NCBI RefSeq assembly: GCF_040892595.1
Contig: NZ_JBFRYB010000001.1
Coordinates: 1,426,001 to 1,490,000, forward strand
Length of the DNA stretch: 64,000 bases
From: Zhongshania sp. R06B22
Lineage (GTDB): Bacteria > Pseudomonadota > Gammaproteobacteria > Pseudomonadales > Spongiibacteraceae
Direction: 5' to 3'
Shown: piece by piece, positions 8,099 through 16,786 of the stretch
How positions within the stretch are numbered: the stretch's first letter is position 1
Layout: each line of letters begins with the position of its first letter
Notes under the pieces: model-generated
Databases searched by the model: none
What the model saw: only the letters and a program-made list of their open reading frames with translations
Told to the model about the DNA's origin: nothing
Translations under genes and position numbers: made by a program

Positions 8099-9841
8099 AT
8101 GAAATCCACGATCAATGCACCAGGCACCGGCCTAAAGAAAGCTTCTACTGGGGTTATCGGTCTCGACGAGATCACGGGGGGAGGACTACCCTGTGGCCGC
8201 ACCACCCTGCTGGTGGGTGGGCCAGGCTCGGGCAAGACTATCTTTGCCTTGCAATTTCTTGCTCATGGCGCCAAAAACTGCGACGAGCCGGGCATCTTCG
8301 TCGCATTCGAAGAAAATGCCGACCGCATTCTGATCAATGCCGATGGCTTCGGTTGGAAGCTTCTGGAATTGCGCGAGAGAAAACTGTTCTTCATTGACGC
8401 TCAGCCGTCGCCAGATCTAATCCAGTCGGGAAGTTTTGACCTGGATGGCATGTTGGCCGTTCTGGAAGGCAAGATCTCTGAGATGGGTGCCCGGCGCATC
8501 GTGTTCGATGCCCTCGATGTTGTGCTTGCGCTGCTGCCAGACGATGCGGCAAGGCGCCGCGAGGTCTACCGCTTGAATGCTTGGCTGCTTCAGAATGAAA
8601 TGACCTGCATCATCACTTCCAAGGGGGTTGGAGAGGTCACAACACCCGAAGACAAACAGGCCGAGCAACCTTACGGCTTCATGCAGTTTATGGCGGACTG
8701 CGCCATCATACTCAACCACAGCGTGATGGACGGGGTTTCGCAACGCAATCTACGCGTGCAGAAATATCGTGGCTCAGGCTTCGACGAGAACGAAATTCCG
8801 TTTATGATCTCCAATAATGGCTTAGAGCTGGTCGTCGCGCGTCAGCTCGGCAACGGCGTGCTGGAGGTCAGCAAGGAGAGGGTCTCCAGCGGCGTCAATC
8901 GGCTCGATACTATGCTTGGCGGCGGCTATTACCGCGGCGCCACGGTGCTGATCACCGGTCTTCCGGGAACAGCTAAGACGACCTTGGGCGGCACCTTTGT
9001 CGAAGCGGCCTGCAAGCGCGGCGAGCGCACTCTATTTGTGAGCTTCGATGCCGATGCCAAAGAGGTGGTTCGCGACCTCTCCTCGGTTGGCATTAATCTC
9101 AGCGTCCATTTAGAGAGCGGCTGCTTGCGCATGCTTTCCGCGCGCAGCGTGACCGGCAGCGCCGAGAGTTATCTGCTTCGCATTAAGTCCCTCGCGGAGG
9201 ATATGGGAGCGCGCTGCATAGTGATAGATCCGGTCTCCACTTGGATGAAGGTTCGCAACGGCAGGAGTGGCTACAGTGTCGCCGCACGCTTGATCGACTG
9301 GTCCAAGTCCGAAGGTATCACTCTGCTGTGCACCAGCCTGCTGGACGAAACTCCCCATCGCCAAGACGCTATTTCCTCACTGCAGATATCTACCCTCGCC
9401 GATACCTGGATTCAACTCAACTATATGGTCCACGCCGGCGAGCGCAACCGCAGCCTGGCGGTTATCAAGTCGCGGGGAACCTCCCATTCTAATCAAGTGC
9501 GCGAATTAATCCTCAGTAATGACGGCGTCACCCTCGCTGATATCTACACCGCAGGCGGCGAAGTCCTTATGGGCACCATGCGCTGGGAAAAGGAAAGCGC
9601 CGAGGTCGATGCCGCGGAGGTCGATGCGGTTGCAACCAAGCTCAAGCGCGTCCGCCTCAGCGCGGAGGAGGCCGAACTCGAAGTTCGGCTTAAGTCGCTG
9701 CAGACCGAACTTCTCGCCAAGCAGATCGAGAAGGAGCTTCTGCAGACCACAACGGCAACTCGCGAACGGCACCTGACTCACGAAGACAGTCGTTTGCGTG
9801 AATTGCGCGGCGGGGATGTGTCGCCGACGGAGGTCGAGTGA
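8099..9841 (+). CDS. kaiC: KaiC-family double-RecA ATPase
   Basis: A 580-aa protein with the two fused RecA-like domains of the circadian ATPase KaiC. CI: Walker A GGPGSGKT (40-47), Walker B Asp137, catalytic Glu pair Glu71-Glu72 in FVAFEEN. CII: Walker A GLPGTAKT (287-294), Walker B Asp377. The autophosphorylation pair is kept as Ser431-Thr432 in SLQISTLADT, at the same numbering as cyanobacterial KaiC, and the Thr426 position is Ser. The CII glutamate pair is lost: the segment reads SFDADAKE (Asp317-Ala318). A charged C-terminal extension (about 500-565) is likely coiled coil and includes a 15-bp tandem duplication encoding EVDAAEVDA. Strong ribosome-binding site GAGGT. The stop overlaps the kaiB start. 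Base composition is GC-rich compared with flanking genes. There is no kaiA nearby. Confidence 0.93.
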   Translation: MKSTINAPGTGLKKASTGVIGLDEITGGGLPCGRTTLLVGGPGSGKTIFALQFLAHGAKNCDEPGIFVAFEENADRILINADGFGWKLLELRERKLFFIDAQPSPDLIQSGSFDLDGMLAVLEGKISEMGARRIVFDALDVVLALLPDDAARRREVYRLNAWLLQNEMTCIITSKGVGEVTTPEDKQAEQPYGFMQFMADCAIILNHSVMDGVSQRNLRVQKYRGSGFDENEIPFMISNNGLELVVARQLGNGVLEVSKERVSSGVNRLDTMLGGGYYRGATVLITGLPGTAKTTLGGTFVEAACKRGERTLFVSFDADAKEVVRDLSSVGINLSVHLESGCLRMLSARSVTGSAESYLLRIKSLAEDMGARCIVIDPVSTWMKVRNGRSGYSVAARLIDWSKSEGITLLCTSLLDETPHRQDAISSLQISTLADTWIQLNYMVHAGERNRSLAVIKSRGTSHSNQVRELILSNDGVTLADIYTAGGEVLMGTMRWEKESAEVDAAEVDAVATKLKRVRLSAEEAELEVRLKSLQTELLAKQIEKELLQTTTATRERHLTHEDSRLRELRGGDVSPTEVE

Positions 9842-10140
9842 TGCCGAACGTAAACGACCCCGTAAAGTATGAATTCCGGCTCTTTGTTGCGGGGGATACT
9901 CCTAACTCCCTGCAGGCGATCACCAACCTGAGAACGCTGTGCAAGACATATCTGCCGGATCGCCACACAATCGAAATTGTGGATGTTTACTCCGCACCCG
10001 CCCGCGCGCTCGCCGATGGGGTTTTTATGACGCCGACCTTAATCAAGATCGCGCCACGCCCAACTAGACGCATCGTGGGCACCTTGAGTCAGCTGCAGGT
10101 GGTCTTACAGGCGCTGGATCTGGAGGATATCGCTACATGA
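9841..10140 (+). CDS. kaiB: KaiB-family clock protein
   Basis: A protein of 99 aa from the ATG at 9841 (a GTG at 9838 is also possible). The thioredoxin-like KaiB fold is recognisable: FRLFVAGDTPNS strand-loop, YLPDRHTIEIVDVYS, and ALADGVFMTPTLIKIAP with the proline-rich turn, then GTLSQLQVVLQALDL. KaiB binds KaiC and, in cyanobacteria, switches fold to sequester KaiA and recruit output kinases; here there is no KaiA, so it probably couples KaiC to the following signalling protein. The start overlaps the kaiC stop and the end overlaps the next start (ATGA), so the three genes are translationally coupled. Composition is GC-rich, like kaiC. Confidence 0.92.
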   Translation: MPNVNDPVKYEFRLFVAGDTPNSLQAITNLRTLCKTYLPDRHTIEIVDVYSAPARALADGVFMTPTLIKIAPRPTRRIVGTLSQLQVVLQALDLEDIAT

Positions 10141-12497
10141 ACGACGACGAATCAGCGTTTTCCAGCGCCGTAGACAAGGAAATGACTGCCTTGATCGCAA
10201 CGCTCCATGAGGCTGGGCGGCGCTTGGAAGAACTCACTGGCGGCGAGGTCGACGCCGTGCTTGGACCCGATGGTACGCCGTTCTTACTGCAGCATGCACA
10301 GGAGAAATTGCGCCTTCACGAAGTGGCAAGACAAGCCGCTATCCTCAACGCGCTGCCGGCCCATGTTGTTATGGTCGACAATCAGGGCAGCATTGTTTCG
10401 TTTAACCGAGGCTGGCAGAAATTTGCCCAGTCAAATGGGCTATCTACCGAGCTAACTGGGATCAATTATCTAGACGCTTGCGGTGATGGTGGCGAAGTGG
10501 CCGAGGGAATCCTTTCGGTATTGGCGGGTGACTCGAGCAGCTTTGCCATCGAATACCCCTGTCATTCACCGACTCAACAGCGCTGGTTCCTAATGACTGT
10601 GACGCCCTTGACTCACTCGGCCAGCACTGGTGCCGTGATCATGCATCTGGATATTACCGATCGCGTGCAGGCCGAGGTCGAGATGAAGAGCTTAAACCGC
10701 GTCTATGCAATGCTGAGTCAGATCAATGCGCTTGTGGTTAGGGTGAAAAACCTTGATGAGTTGTTTGCAGTTGCCTGTCAGGTTGCCGCCGACGCCGGTG
10801 ATTTTCGTATGTCGGCAATAGTGATGGTGGACCCTAAAACTAAACAAATGACATCAATCGTATCAGCGGGCAAAGATGAGAAGCTTTTAACTGATATTAA
10901 GAAGCTGCTGGCGTCCCCAGAGGGAATGAAAAAGTCTATTGTGTCCACGGTGATTGAGAAGGGCAAGCCAGCCATCTCCAATAATGTAAAAATCGACACT
11001 AGATTTGTATTTGGCGATCAATATGCGGATGCTGGGGTTAATTCGGCGGTGGTTTTACCGCTGCTGATTTCCGGCGAGGCAGTCGGTGTTTTTGCCTTGT
11101 ACGCCCGTGAAATCGACTTTTTTCAAAAAGACGAAATCAAACTACTTGTGGGACTAGCGACCGACGTCGCCTTTGCCATTAATAATATAGAAAAACAGAA
11201 ACGACTAAACTTTCTCGCTTATTATGATGAGCTCACGGGGCTTGCCAATCGCAATTTGTTTTTAGAGCGCTTGTCGGCATACATGTATAAAGCGAACAGT
11301 GAGGGACACCAGCTTGCTATTGGTCTGATCGATTTGGATCGTTTCAAAAATATTAATGATAGCTTCGGTCGCTTGACCGGAGATGCATTATTGAAAAAGG
11401 CTGCAGAATGGTTGAAAGATAGATTTTTGGATACCACCTATCTAGGGCGTATTGAAGCCGACTGCTTCGCCATCATACTGCCCTTAGTTAAGTCAGAGGG
11501 CCATCTGGAAAGCTTAATAGAAAACACAATGTCTGCCTTCCTAGCGCACGCTTTTGAGGTTAATAGTAATGTGTTCCGGATTAGCGTTAAATCGGGTATT
11601 GCGCTATTTCCTGATGACGGTACCGATGCTGTCAGCCTGCTTAAGAACGCAGAGGCCGCAATGAAAATTGCGAAAAAAAGCGGTGTAAATTACCTTTTCC
11701 ATACTCAGAGTATGACAGCAACAACGGCAGATAGGCTCGCCTTAGAACTTCGCCTGCGTGAGGCCTTCGATAAAGACGAATTTACACTGTATTATCAGCC
11801 CAAAGTGAATATTGCTAGCGGTAAGATGGTGGGCGCTGAGGCACTGATACGCTGGAATGATCCACATATAGGCCTGATCCAGCCCGATACATTTATACCC
11901 ATTTTAGAAGAAATTGGGCTAATCAATGAGGTCGGACGCTGGGTAATAAAACAAGCCATCAAAGATTATTTGTCGTGGCGCGAAGCTGGCTTAAATGCCG
12001 TTCGTATTGCGGTAAATGTTTCATCTTTACAATTGCGCAATCGTAATTTTGCCGACGACATTGAGCAGGCAATTGCCAGCGATCCGCGTGTTGCGGCGGG
12101 CCTCGAGATTGAGGTGACAGAAAGCGTGATTATGGGGGATGTCGAACAGAGTGTTGAAATTTTACAAGCTATTCGTGACCTGGGTATTCCCATCACTATC
12201 GATGATTTTGGTACTGGCTTTTCTTCACTAAGCTATTTGAGCAGACTGCCGTTGGATATATTGAAGATAGATGGTGCTTTTGTGCGGGAAATGCATACTG
12301 AGAAAGGCGGTAAAATGGTGTCTACCATCATTCTGGTAGCACACGCTCTGAAGCTTAAAGTAGTTGCCGAATGTGTGGAGACTGAAGAGCAGTTACTTCA
12401 GCTAAGAAAACTTGATTGCGATCAAATGCAGGGCTATCTCTTCAGTAAACCGGTGCCTGCAGATGTCTTTGAAAAGCAGTTTCTGTCACTTTCTTAA
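10137..12497 (+). CDS. KaiBC-associated PAS-GAF-GGDEF-EAL signalling protein
   Basis: A 786-aa output protein. Residues 10-60 (HEAGRRLEELTGGEVDAVLGPDG...FLLQHAQE is the recognisable region) match the N-terminal segment known in histidine kinases encoded beside kaiBC. Then come PAS (about 65-175), GAF (about 185-350), a GGDEF fold (about 355-520) and EAL (about 535-780). The GGDEF signature is degenerate, EADCF at 440-444, so diguanylate cyclase activity is unlikely. The EAL domain keeps EALIRW (568-573), Asn627, Glu662, DDFGTG (689-694), Lys710 and Glu745, so c-di-GMP hydrolysis is likely. The start overlaps the kaiB stop by ATGA. The first ~540 bases are GC-rich like kaiBC; the rest is clearly AT-richer, suggesting a fusion. 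Confidence 0.9.
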   Translation: MNDDESAFSSAVDKEMTALIATLHEAGRRLEELTGGEVDAVLGPDGTPFLLQHAQEKLRLHEVARQAAILNALPAHVVMVDNQGSIVSFNRGWQKFAQSNGLSTELTGINYLDACGDGGEVAEGILSVLAGDSSSFAIEYPCHSPTQQRWFLMTVTPLTHSASTGAVIMHLDITDRVQAEVEMKSLNRVYAMLSQINALVVRVKNLDELFAVACQVAADAGDFRMSAIVMVDPKTKQMTSIVSAGKDEKLLTDIKKLLASPEGMKKSIVSTVIEKGKPAISNNVKIDTRFVFGDQYADAGVNSAVVLPLLISGEAVGVFALYAREIDFFQKDEIKLLVGLATDVAFAINNIEKQKRLNFLAYYDELTGLANRNLFLERLSAYMYKANSEGHQLAIGLIDLDRFKNINDSFGRLTGDALLKKAAEWLKDRFLDTTYLGRIEADCFAIILPLVKSEGHLESLIENTMSAFLAHAFEVNSNVFRISVKSGIALFPDDGTDAVSLLKNAEAAMKIAKKSGVNYLFHTQSMTATTADRLALELRLREAFDKDEFTLYYQPKVNIASGKMVGAEALIRWNDPHIGLIQPDTFIPILEEIGLINEVGRWVIKQAIKDYLSWREAGLNAVRIAVNVSSLQLRNRNFADDIEQAIASDPRVAAGLEIEVTESVIMGDVEQSVEILQAIRDLGIPITIDDFGTGFSSLSYLSRLPLDILKIDGAFVREMHTEKGGKMVSTIILVAHALKLKVVAECVETEEQLLQLRKLDCDQMQGYLFSKPVPADVFEKQFLSLS

Positions 12498-12753
12498 TTT
12501 TTAAATACAACTTTACGTATTCATTCCTTCCGACCACTATTGCCATGCGTGGGTGCCCTGCACTAGGGTGTGAATTAAGAGACTCAGAAAATACTTCACA
12601 AGGTGACATAAAAATACGGACTCAAATCCATCAGCTAGCGTTGATAGTAAAGCACAATACCTAGGCTCTGCCTGGCAGTCGTTCTGTTCAGCGAGGTGGC
12701 TGGGGTTTATACTGAAAGGCTGTAATATACTTTCATTGCTACGGAGTAAAACT

Positions 12754-12999
12754 ATGCCAATCGATAATCTAAATGCCCTGATCAGTGATTTACATGACAG
12801 TTTTGGTGATGATGAAACCAGCCCGCAACAACAAGAGTTAATGCGACAGCTGGAAGCTTACGTGCACGATATTAATACCGCTGAGCCGGTTCCACCCAGT
12901 CTTATAGAGTCTGCAGAAATTTTGATAGAAGAAAGTTACCCTCAAACAGCGGCGATTATCAGAGAAGTTATTAACGCCCTCGGCAGGATAGGTATTTAA
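12754..12999 (+). CDS. DUF4404 family protein (first copy)
   Basis: An 81-aa acidic, helical protein. The spacing of leucines and the C-terminal pattern E..YP..A.II.E....L..IGI match DUF4404, a small gammaproteobacterial family of unknown function. The ATG at 12754 is chosen over an upstream TTG (12736) because CGGAG lies 7 bases before it. A second member of the same family is encoded at 18324-18590, sharing the C-terminal ending. No signal peptide or membrane segment. It stands alone between the kai operon and the TspO gene. Confidence 0.75.
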   Translation: MPIDNLNALISDLHDSFGDDETSPQQQELMRQLEAYVHDINTAEPVPPSLIESAEILIEESYPQTAAIIREVINALGRIGI

Positions 13000-13181
13000 C
13001 ACCCTCGCAGTGTGCGGTCTTTGCAGGATCGCGCTGTGCTTTTATGCCTTAACATTATTTAAATAGATCCGTAATTCCCGTTTTCCGCTGTTTTTCTAAT
13101 GCGATAACGGCTTCGCTATACTCAAATTTTTCAGTGGGATTCCACTAGTGCCAAGCAGATGAACTCAGATCGCGGCACCGC

Positions 13182-13679
13182 TTACCCAAGAATCTGGGGG
13201 TTAAGTTGCCAGAGGGTGTAGTTGAGTGCGCCGGCGAAGCTTACCCACAGCAAATAGGGGATGAGCAGCGCCCCAGCAAGTGGTCTGATGCGCCAGAACA
13301 AAACCAGTGTTGTCGCAATCAAAACCCACAGTAGCACTATGTCAGCGAAGGCTAATGCGCCCAACTGCCAAGCAAAGAAAAGCCAGCTCCACAGGGCATT
13401 AAAAAAAAGCTGTACTAGAAATAGCGTCAGCGCTTGCCGATTGCTGCGGAACCCTTCGGAGCGCCACACCAGCCAGGCTGCTATACCCATTAATGCAAAC
13501 AGCACCGTCCATACCGGACCAAAAACTGTGGGCGGCGGCGCCCAGCTGGGTTGAACAAGTTGGCCGTAAAACGTCTTAGCTTGAATGGATGCAACGGCGC
13601 CAATAGCCGACGCGGCAAAACTAACTAGCAGCCAAACTGCAAGACCGATAATTTGTCTTTGCTTTGAAAGTGAGGGCAT
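13182..13679 (-). CDS. tspO: TspO/MBR family membrane protein
   Basis: A protein of about 165 aa with five hydrophobic segments. The family signature WAPPPTVFGPVWTVLFALMG is present around residues 45-65, with the following W-R-S-E-G and NALWSWLFF segments also typical. TspO proteins bind porphyrins and act in tetrapyrrole and stress regulation in bacteria. The ATG at 13679 is preferred to the TTG at 13691. The DCC-family gene lies immediately upstream on the same strand (stop at 13715, 35 bases away), so they are probably cotranscribed. Nothing unusual is seen in length or motifs. Confidence 0.88.
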   Translation of the reverse strand: MPSLSKQRQIIGLAVWLLVSFAASAIGAVASIQAKTFYGQLVQPSWAPPPTVFGPVWTVLFALMGIAAWLVWRSEGFRSNRQALTLFLVQLFFNALWSWLFFAWQLGALAFADIVLLWVLIATTLVLFWRIRPLAGALLIPYLLWVSFAGALNYTLWQLNPQILG

Positions 13680-13714
13680 TCGGTTTCCCAATAGATTATT
13701 TACAGTCGGAAAAA

Positions 13715-14230
13715 TTAATTTTTAAGATCTGTTTTATTGGCCGGCGGTGCCGGTAGCTCGCAGCTAGCGCAGCGTCTTTGGCCGGTTAGCAGCAATGCAA
13801 GCTGGTGCCGGTAGCGTGCAAATACGCGGTAAGCTAGCAGTGTTATCGGGCGCAGCCAACGCCAATTCAATGGTGCCATCCAATGCCCTTTACCTAGCGC
13901 TGCCCACACGGCATAAGTGGCATCTACTCCCCTCAAGGTGGCACCATCCGATGTAAATGCCAATAAGGATTTTTGGGCATCGTCGATATCAACTTCCGGG
14001 AAGGCGATCATGGCTTCGGTAGACAGTAAATTGACAAAGGCGACTGATGCCGACGTATTCCAGCGATTCAGCATTCGAATCTCTTTCATACAAAGAGGGC
14101 ACTGACCGTCATAGAAAAACGTTAATTGGGGGGTGTTGCTAGCAGCAGAGGCCTCGAAATCCTGACATTGCTGCGCGCTAGTGTCACATGGGGAATCTGC
14201 TGCGGACTTTGAAGACCTTGAGGCTTGCAT
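13715..14230 (-). CDS. DCC-family thiol-disulfide oxidoreductase-like protein (DUF393)
   Basis: A 171-aa protein. The family signature is FFYDGQCPLCMKEIRMLNRW at about residues 39-58, giving the DxxCPLC motif after which the DCC family is named. A second conserved part is GVDATYAVWAALGKGHW followed by a hydrophobic segment and a final RCASCELP motif with two further cysteines. DCC proteins have a thioredoxin-like fold and are presumed redox enzymes, but no substrate is established. The first 35 residues look unstructured and Ser/Ala-rich. AAGGT directly precedes the ATG. Probably an operon with tspO downstream. Confidence 0.85.
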   Translation of the reverse strand: MQASRSSKSAADSPCDTSAQQCQDFEASAASNTPQLTFFYDGQCPLCMKEIRMLNRWNTSASVAFVNLLSTEAMIAFPEVDIDDAQKSLLAFTSDGATLRGVDATYAVWAALGKGHWMAPLNWRWLRPITLLAYRVFARYRHQLALLLTGQRRCASCELPAPPANKTDLKN

Positions 14231-14408
14231 ACCTTAATCCTAGTAAGACGTGGTTTCTTTACGCGCTTAGCGGAGCTTTGGTTTAGATGGACGATGCAAA
14301 CATTTGCGCGTGACAAGATCTAACAATATAAGGCTGTCGTAATGTTAGTGGTTATGTTAAACAGTCATTCCCCTAACAATTTTAGGGTAACACAGCGGGA
14401 GCTAAGCA

Positions 14409-14744
14409 ATGTCATTTACAAAAGTATTACGGCCCTTCGGTAGAGGCATGGGCTGCCTTAGCCTTGCGGCGGTGTTATCACTCTTTTCGCTACCACTGCT
14501 TGCGCTTGATGCGCCGGCAAAAGAGGTTACCTGCCGCGCCTGTCACGGCGCTGGCGGTGCAGCCCCCATTATGGGTAGTTACCCAAAGCTAAACGGGCAA
14601 AATAAAGACTATTTAGTGCAGTCGCTTAAAGCCTACAAGGGTGGCCAGCGGTCTGGTGGTATGGCGGCGGTAATGGTGGGGCAGGCGCAAATGCTGAGCG
14701 ACCAAGAAATTGACCAGCTTGCTGAGTACTACTCTGCCCAGTAG
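14409..14744 (+). CDS. Small periplasmic cytochrome c (class I)
   Basis: A 111-aa exported monohaem cytochrome. The signal peptide spans about residues 1-33 (hydrophobic LSLAAVLSLFSLPLLALD). The haem attachment motif CRACH is at residues 42-46, followed by PIMGSYPKLNGQNKDYLVQSLKAYKGGQRSGG, a pattern shared with cytochromes c4/c5 and soluble electron carriers. The distal Met ligand is most likely in the MAAVM or QMLSD segment. C-terminal helix DQEIDQLAEYYSAQ is standard. It likely shuttles electrons in the periplasm to a terminal oxidase. It is monocistronic, followed by a strong hairpin. Confidence 0.87.
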   Translation: MSFTKVLRPFGRGMGCLSLAAVLSLFSLPLLALDAPAKEVTCRACHGAGGAAPIMGSYPKLNGQNKDYLVQSLKAYKGGQRSGGMAAVMVGQAQMLSDQEIDQLAEYYSAQ

Positions 14745-14834
14745 CTAGGCTAATAAGTACTGCTAGTGAGTTTGTAAAATGATTGCCGCTGTAAAAACGG
14801 AGGCAAGGCTCAGGTAAAGCTTATTTAAGTTTTG

Positions 14835-14878
14835 GCGAGTAGGCGATAAGTTAGTTTTATCGCCTACTCGCTATTTTA
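14835..14878 (+). terminator. Strong hairpin terminator between convergent genes
   Basis: GCGAGTAGGCGATAA (14835-14849) pairs perfectly over 15 bp with TTATCGCCTACTCGC (14857-14871), with a 7-base loop, followed by TATTTTAT. It lies between the plus-strand cytochrome gene and the minus-strand DUF481 gene, and probably ends the cytochrome transcript. The other strand lacks a clear U-tract. Confidence 0.75.
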
Positions 14879-14950
14879 TATTAAAGATACTGCTAATCGG
14901 TATTGAGCTTATTATTGGCTCTCGGTGCCGTAGTAATCAGCAATCAGCAA

Positions 14951-15688
14951 TCAGTAATTATAAACCAAGGTAACGGATGTCTCGCGATCTAGATGCACAG
15001 TTTCATTGGGGACAACTTCGTTGTATTCCATTGTATAGCTGATCTTTAAACCTAAACCGCCAACAATCTTGGTCTTCAATGACGTGATTGATCTAGACAC
15101 AGTATTTTGATCACCGCGCTCAACCGCTAGCTTCTGTTCAAAGGTTGCGGTTTCAGATAATGCCCACGCGAAGTCAGTCGACAGGCGTAAAATCGCTTCT
15201 GTGATTTGACCGTCGCCCGCATCGCTGGGGTTCTCAAACTCGCTAACCCGTGCACCGGGGCCGATTTCAGCATCCCAAGTGAAGCGGTCGTTTTTTAGTA
15301 AGCGTCGGCCATAACCACCCGCGATAGTCGCTTGATAGACAAAACCACTAAAGCGGTCTTTATCGGCTGAGGCGTAGCCGAAGGTATAGTTGAATTCACT
15401 GAAATCGTAGGCTAAACGATTACTTAAAAAGTAGCGCTCGGCTGCACGTATGCCGCTGGCTTCACTATTCTGTCCTTCAGCGCTGATGTCGTAGGTCCAT
15501 TTGCCGCTGCTACGCTTGGCATTGGTTTTGCCTATCACGCTGGATTCTTCGGTATTTCCTTCTTGCTGGTAATAGCCAAATTCTACATCACCTTTCCAGA
15601 GCTTTGTTGCTGCTGCGTCTTGGGCGAATACGCCGTTGGCCGCCACGGTGGCAGCGACGGCTACCAGGGTGCTATTAAGATATTTCAT
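14951..15688 (-). CDS. DUF481 outer-membrane beta-barrel protein
   Basis: A 245-aa protein from the ATG at 15688, preceded by AAGGGAC. The longer frame to 15766 adds an unlikely basic leader before the signal peptide, which here is MKYLNSTLVAVAATVAANGVFAQ at the chosen start. The mature part begins KLWKGDVEFGYYQQEGNTEESSVIGK, matching the DUF481 (YdiY-like salt-induced outer-membrane) family, and continues as alternating amphipathic strands ending in SVTLVYNY, a typical barrel end. Function is unknown in detail. It lies 89 bases downstream of the MscS-type gene on the same strand; a link to osmotic conditions is plausible but inferred. Three copies of AATCAG(C/T) lie at its stop codon. Confidence 0.85.
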   Translation of the reverse strand: MKYLNSTLVAVAATVAANGVFAQDAAATKLWKGDVEFGYYQQEGNTEESSVIGKTNAKRSSGKWTYDISAEGQNSEASGIRAAERYFLSNRLAYDFSEFNYTFGYASADKDRFSGFVYQATIAGGYGRRLLKNDRFTWDAEIGPGARVSEFENPSDAGDGQITEAILRLSTDFAWALSETATFEQKLAVERGDQNTVSRSITSLKTKIVGGLGLKISYTMEYNEVVPNETVHLDRETSVTLVYNY

Positions 15689-15777
15689 TGTGTCCCTTAA
15701 TTTTGAAGTTAATAAAACCTTGTAATGCTTATGTTGAGAGAGCGCTGCATAGCGCTCTCTGGTCACGGTTAATTCTC

Positions 15778-16602
15778 TTAGGCTTGCTTGTGAAAATGCA
15801 CATCCATTTGTGGGTAGGGTATGCCTACGCCGGCAGCGTCAAATTCAGTTTTGATGTCCTCGGTGAGCTTCCAGCGTGTTGGCCAGTAGTCGGAGGTGGC
15901 CACCCATGGGCGACACACTAAATTGACTGAGGAGTTAGCAAGCTCAGACACCGCGATGGTTGGCGCGGGGTCCTTTAGGATACGTTCGTCAGCAGCAACT
16001 AGTTTTTGTAAAATTTCTTTGGCGACGCGCATGTCTGCGTCGTAGGAAATACCGACTATTAAATCAATACGGCGGCGCGGCATGGCGCTGTAGTTAGTAA
16101 TCGCGTCGCTCATGACTTTGGCGTTGGGTATAACGATGCGCTTGTAATCACCGGTCAGTAATATGGTAGAAAATAAGCTAATACTCTCTACAGAACCTGA
16201 GCAGCCACCCGCGTCGATCCAGTCGCCAACGCGGCAGGGTCGGAAGGCAATCAGCAAAACGCCAGCGGCAAAATTTGCCAGCGAACCTTGTAATGCCAAA
16301 CCCACTGCCAAGCCTGCAGCACCTAAGGCGGCAATTACCGAAGCGGTCTGGATTCCCGCGTGGGCTAGAGCGGGTATCGCTGCCAGCGCAAAAAGAATGC
16401 AGAACACCAGTTTGGCGAGGAAGTTCGTTAGCGTGGAATCAATGTCACGTTTTACCATCGCTTTACGGGTGAGGCCGGAAATGAACTTGGCGGCCCAATA
16501 GCCGATTAATATCATTGCCAAGGCACTCGCCGCGCGAATCCCGATGGCCATGGCGTCTGGGGCGTATTGTGCGATTATTTCTTGGAGGGCAATTGCGTCC
16601 AT
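15778..16602 (-). CDS. mscS: Small-conductance mechanosensitive channel (MscS family)
   Basis: A 274-aa inner-membrane protein close to E. coli MscS in length. Three transmembrane segments occupy about residues 15-135. The pore-lining TM3 reads GAAGLAVGLALQGSLANFAAG, the Gly/Ala-packed helix typical of MscS, followed by FRPCRVGDWID and the beta domain with IVIPNAK. Three cysteines near the TM3-beta junction and loop are unusual but not diagnostic. It releases solutes on hypo-osmotic shock. AAGGTAG precedes the ATG. The DUF481 barrel gene follows on the same strand. Confidence 0.9.
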   Translation of the reverse strand: MDAIALQEIIAQYAPDAMAIGIRAASALAMILIGYWAAKFISGLTRKAMVKRDIDSTLTNFLAKLVFCILFALAAIPALAHAGIQTASVIAALGAAGLAVGLALQGSLANFAAGVLLIAFRPCRVGDWIDAGGCSGSVESISLFSTILLTGDYKRIVIPNAKVMSDAITNYSAMPRRRIDLIVGISYDADMRVAKEILQKLVAADERILKDPAPTIAVSELANSSVNLVCRPWVATSDYWPTRWKLTEDIKTEFDAAGVGIPYPQMDVHFHKQA

Positions 16603-16786
16603 ATATTTATCTACCTTGCTGGAGATTGTTGAGAATTTAGGCTTACTGAGAGCTGATGATTATTGCTTCAATTTAGAAATTCAGCCGTAATTATACACAT
16701 GGACAAGATGCTAAGCACAATAACAGCGCAGGCTGAATAGCCTGCGCTGGGGGTGAGGTGGGCAGTGGTTTCACTATTTTTAGGAA

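Noticed and set aside
9506..9781. Frames on both strands inside the end of kaiC
   Set aside because: They arise from the GC-rich composition of kaiC; the KaiC frame explains the sequence.
14934..14956. Three AATCAG(C/T) units as a start of a repeat array
   Set aside because: Too short and imperfect; no spacers, so not CRISPR or a minisatellite of note.
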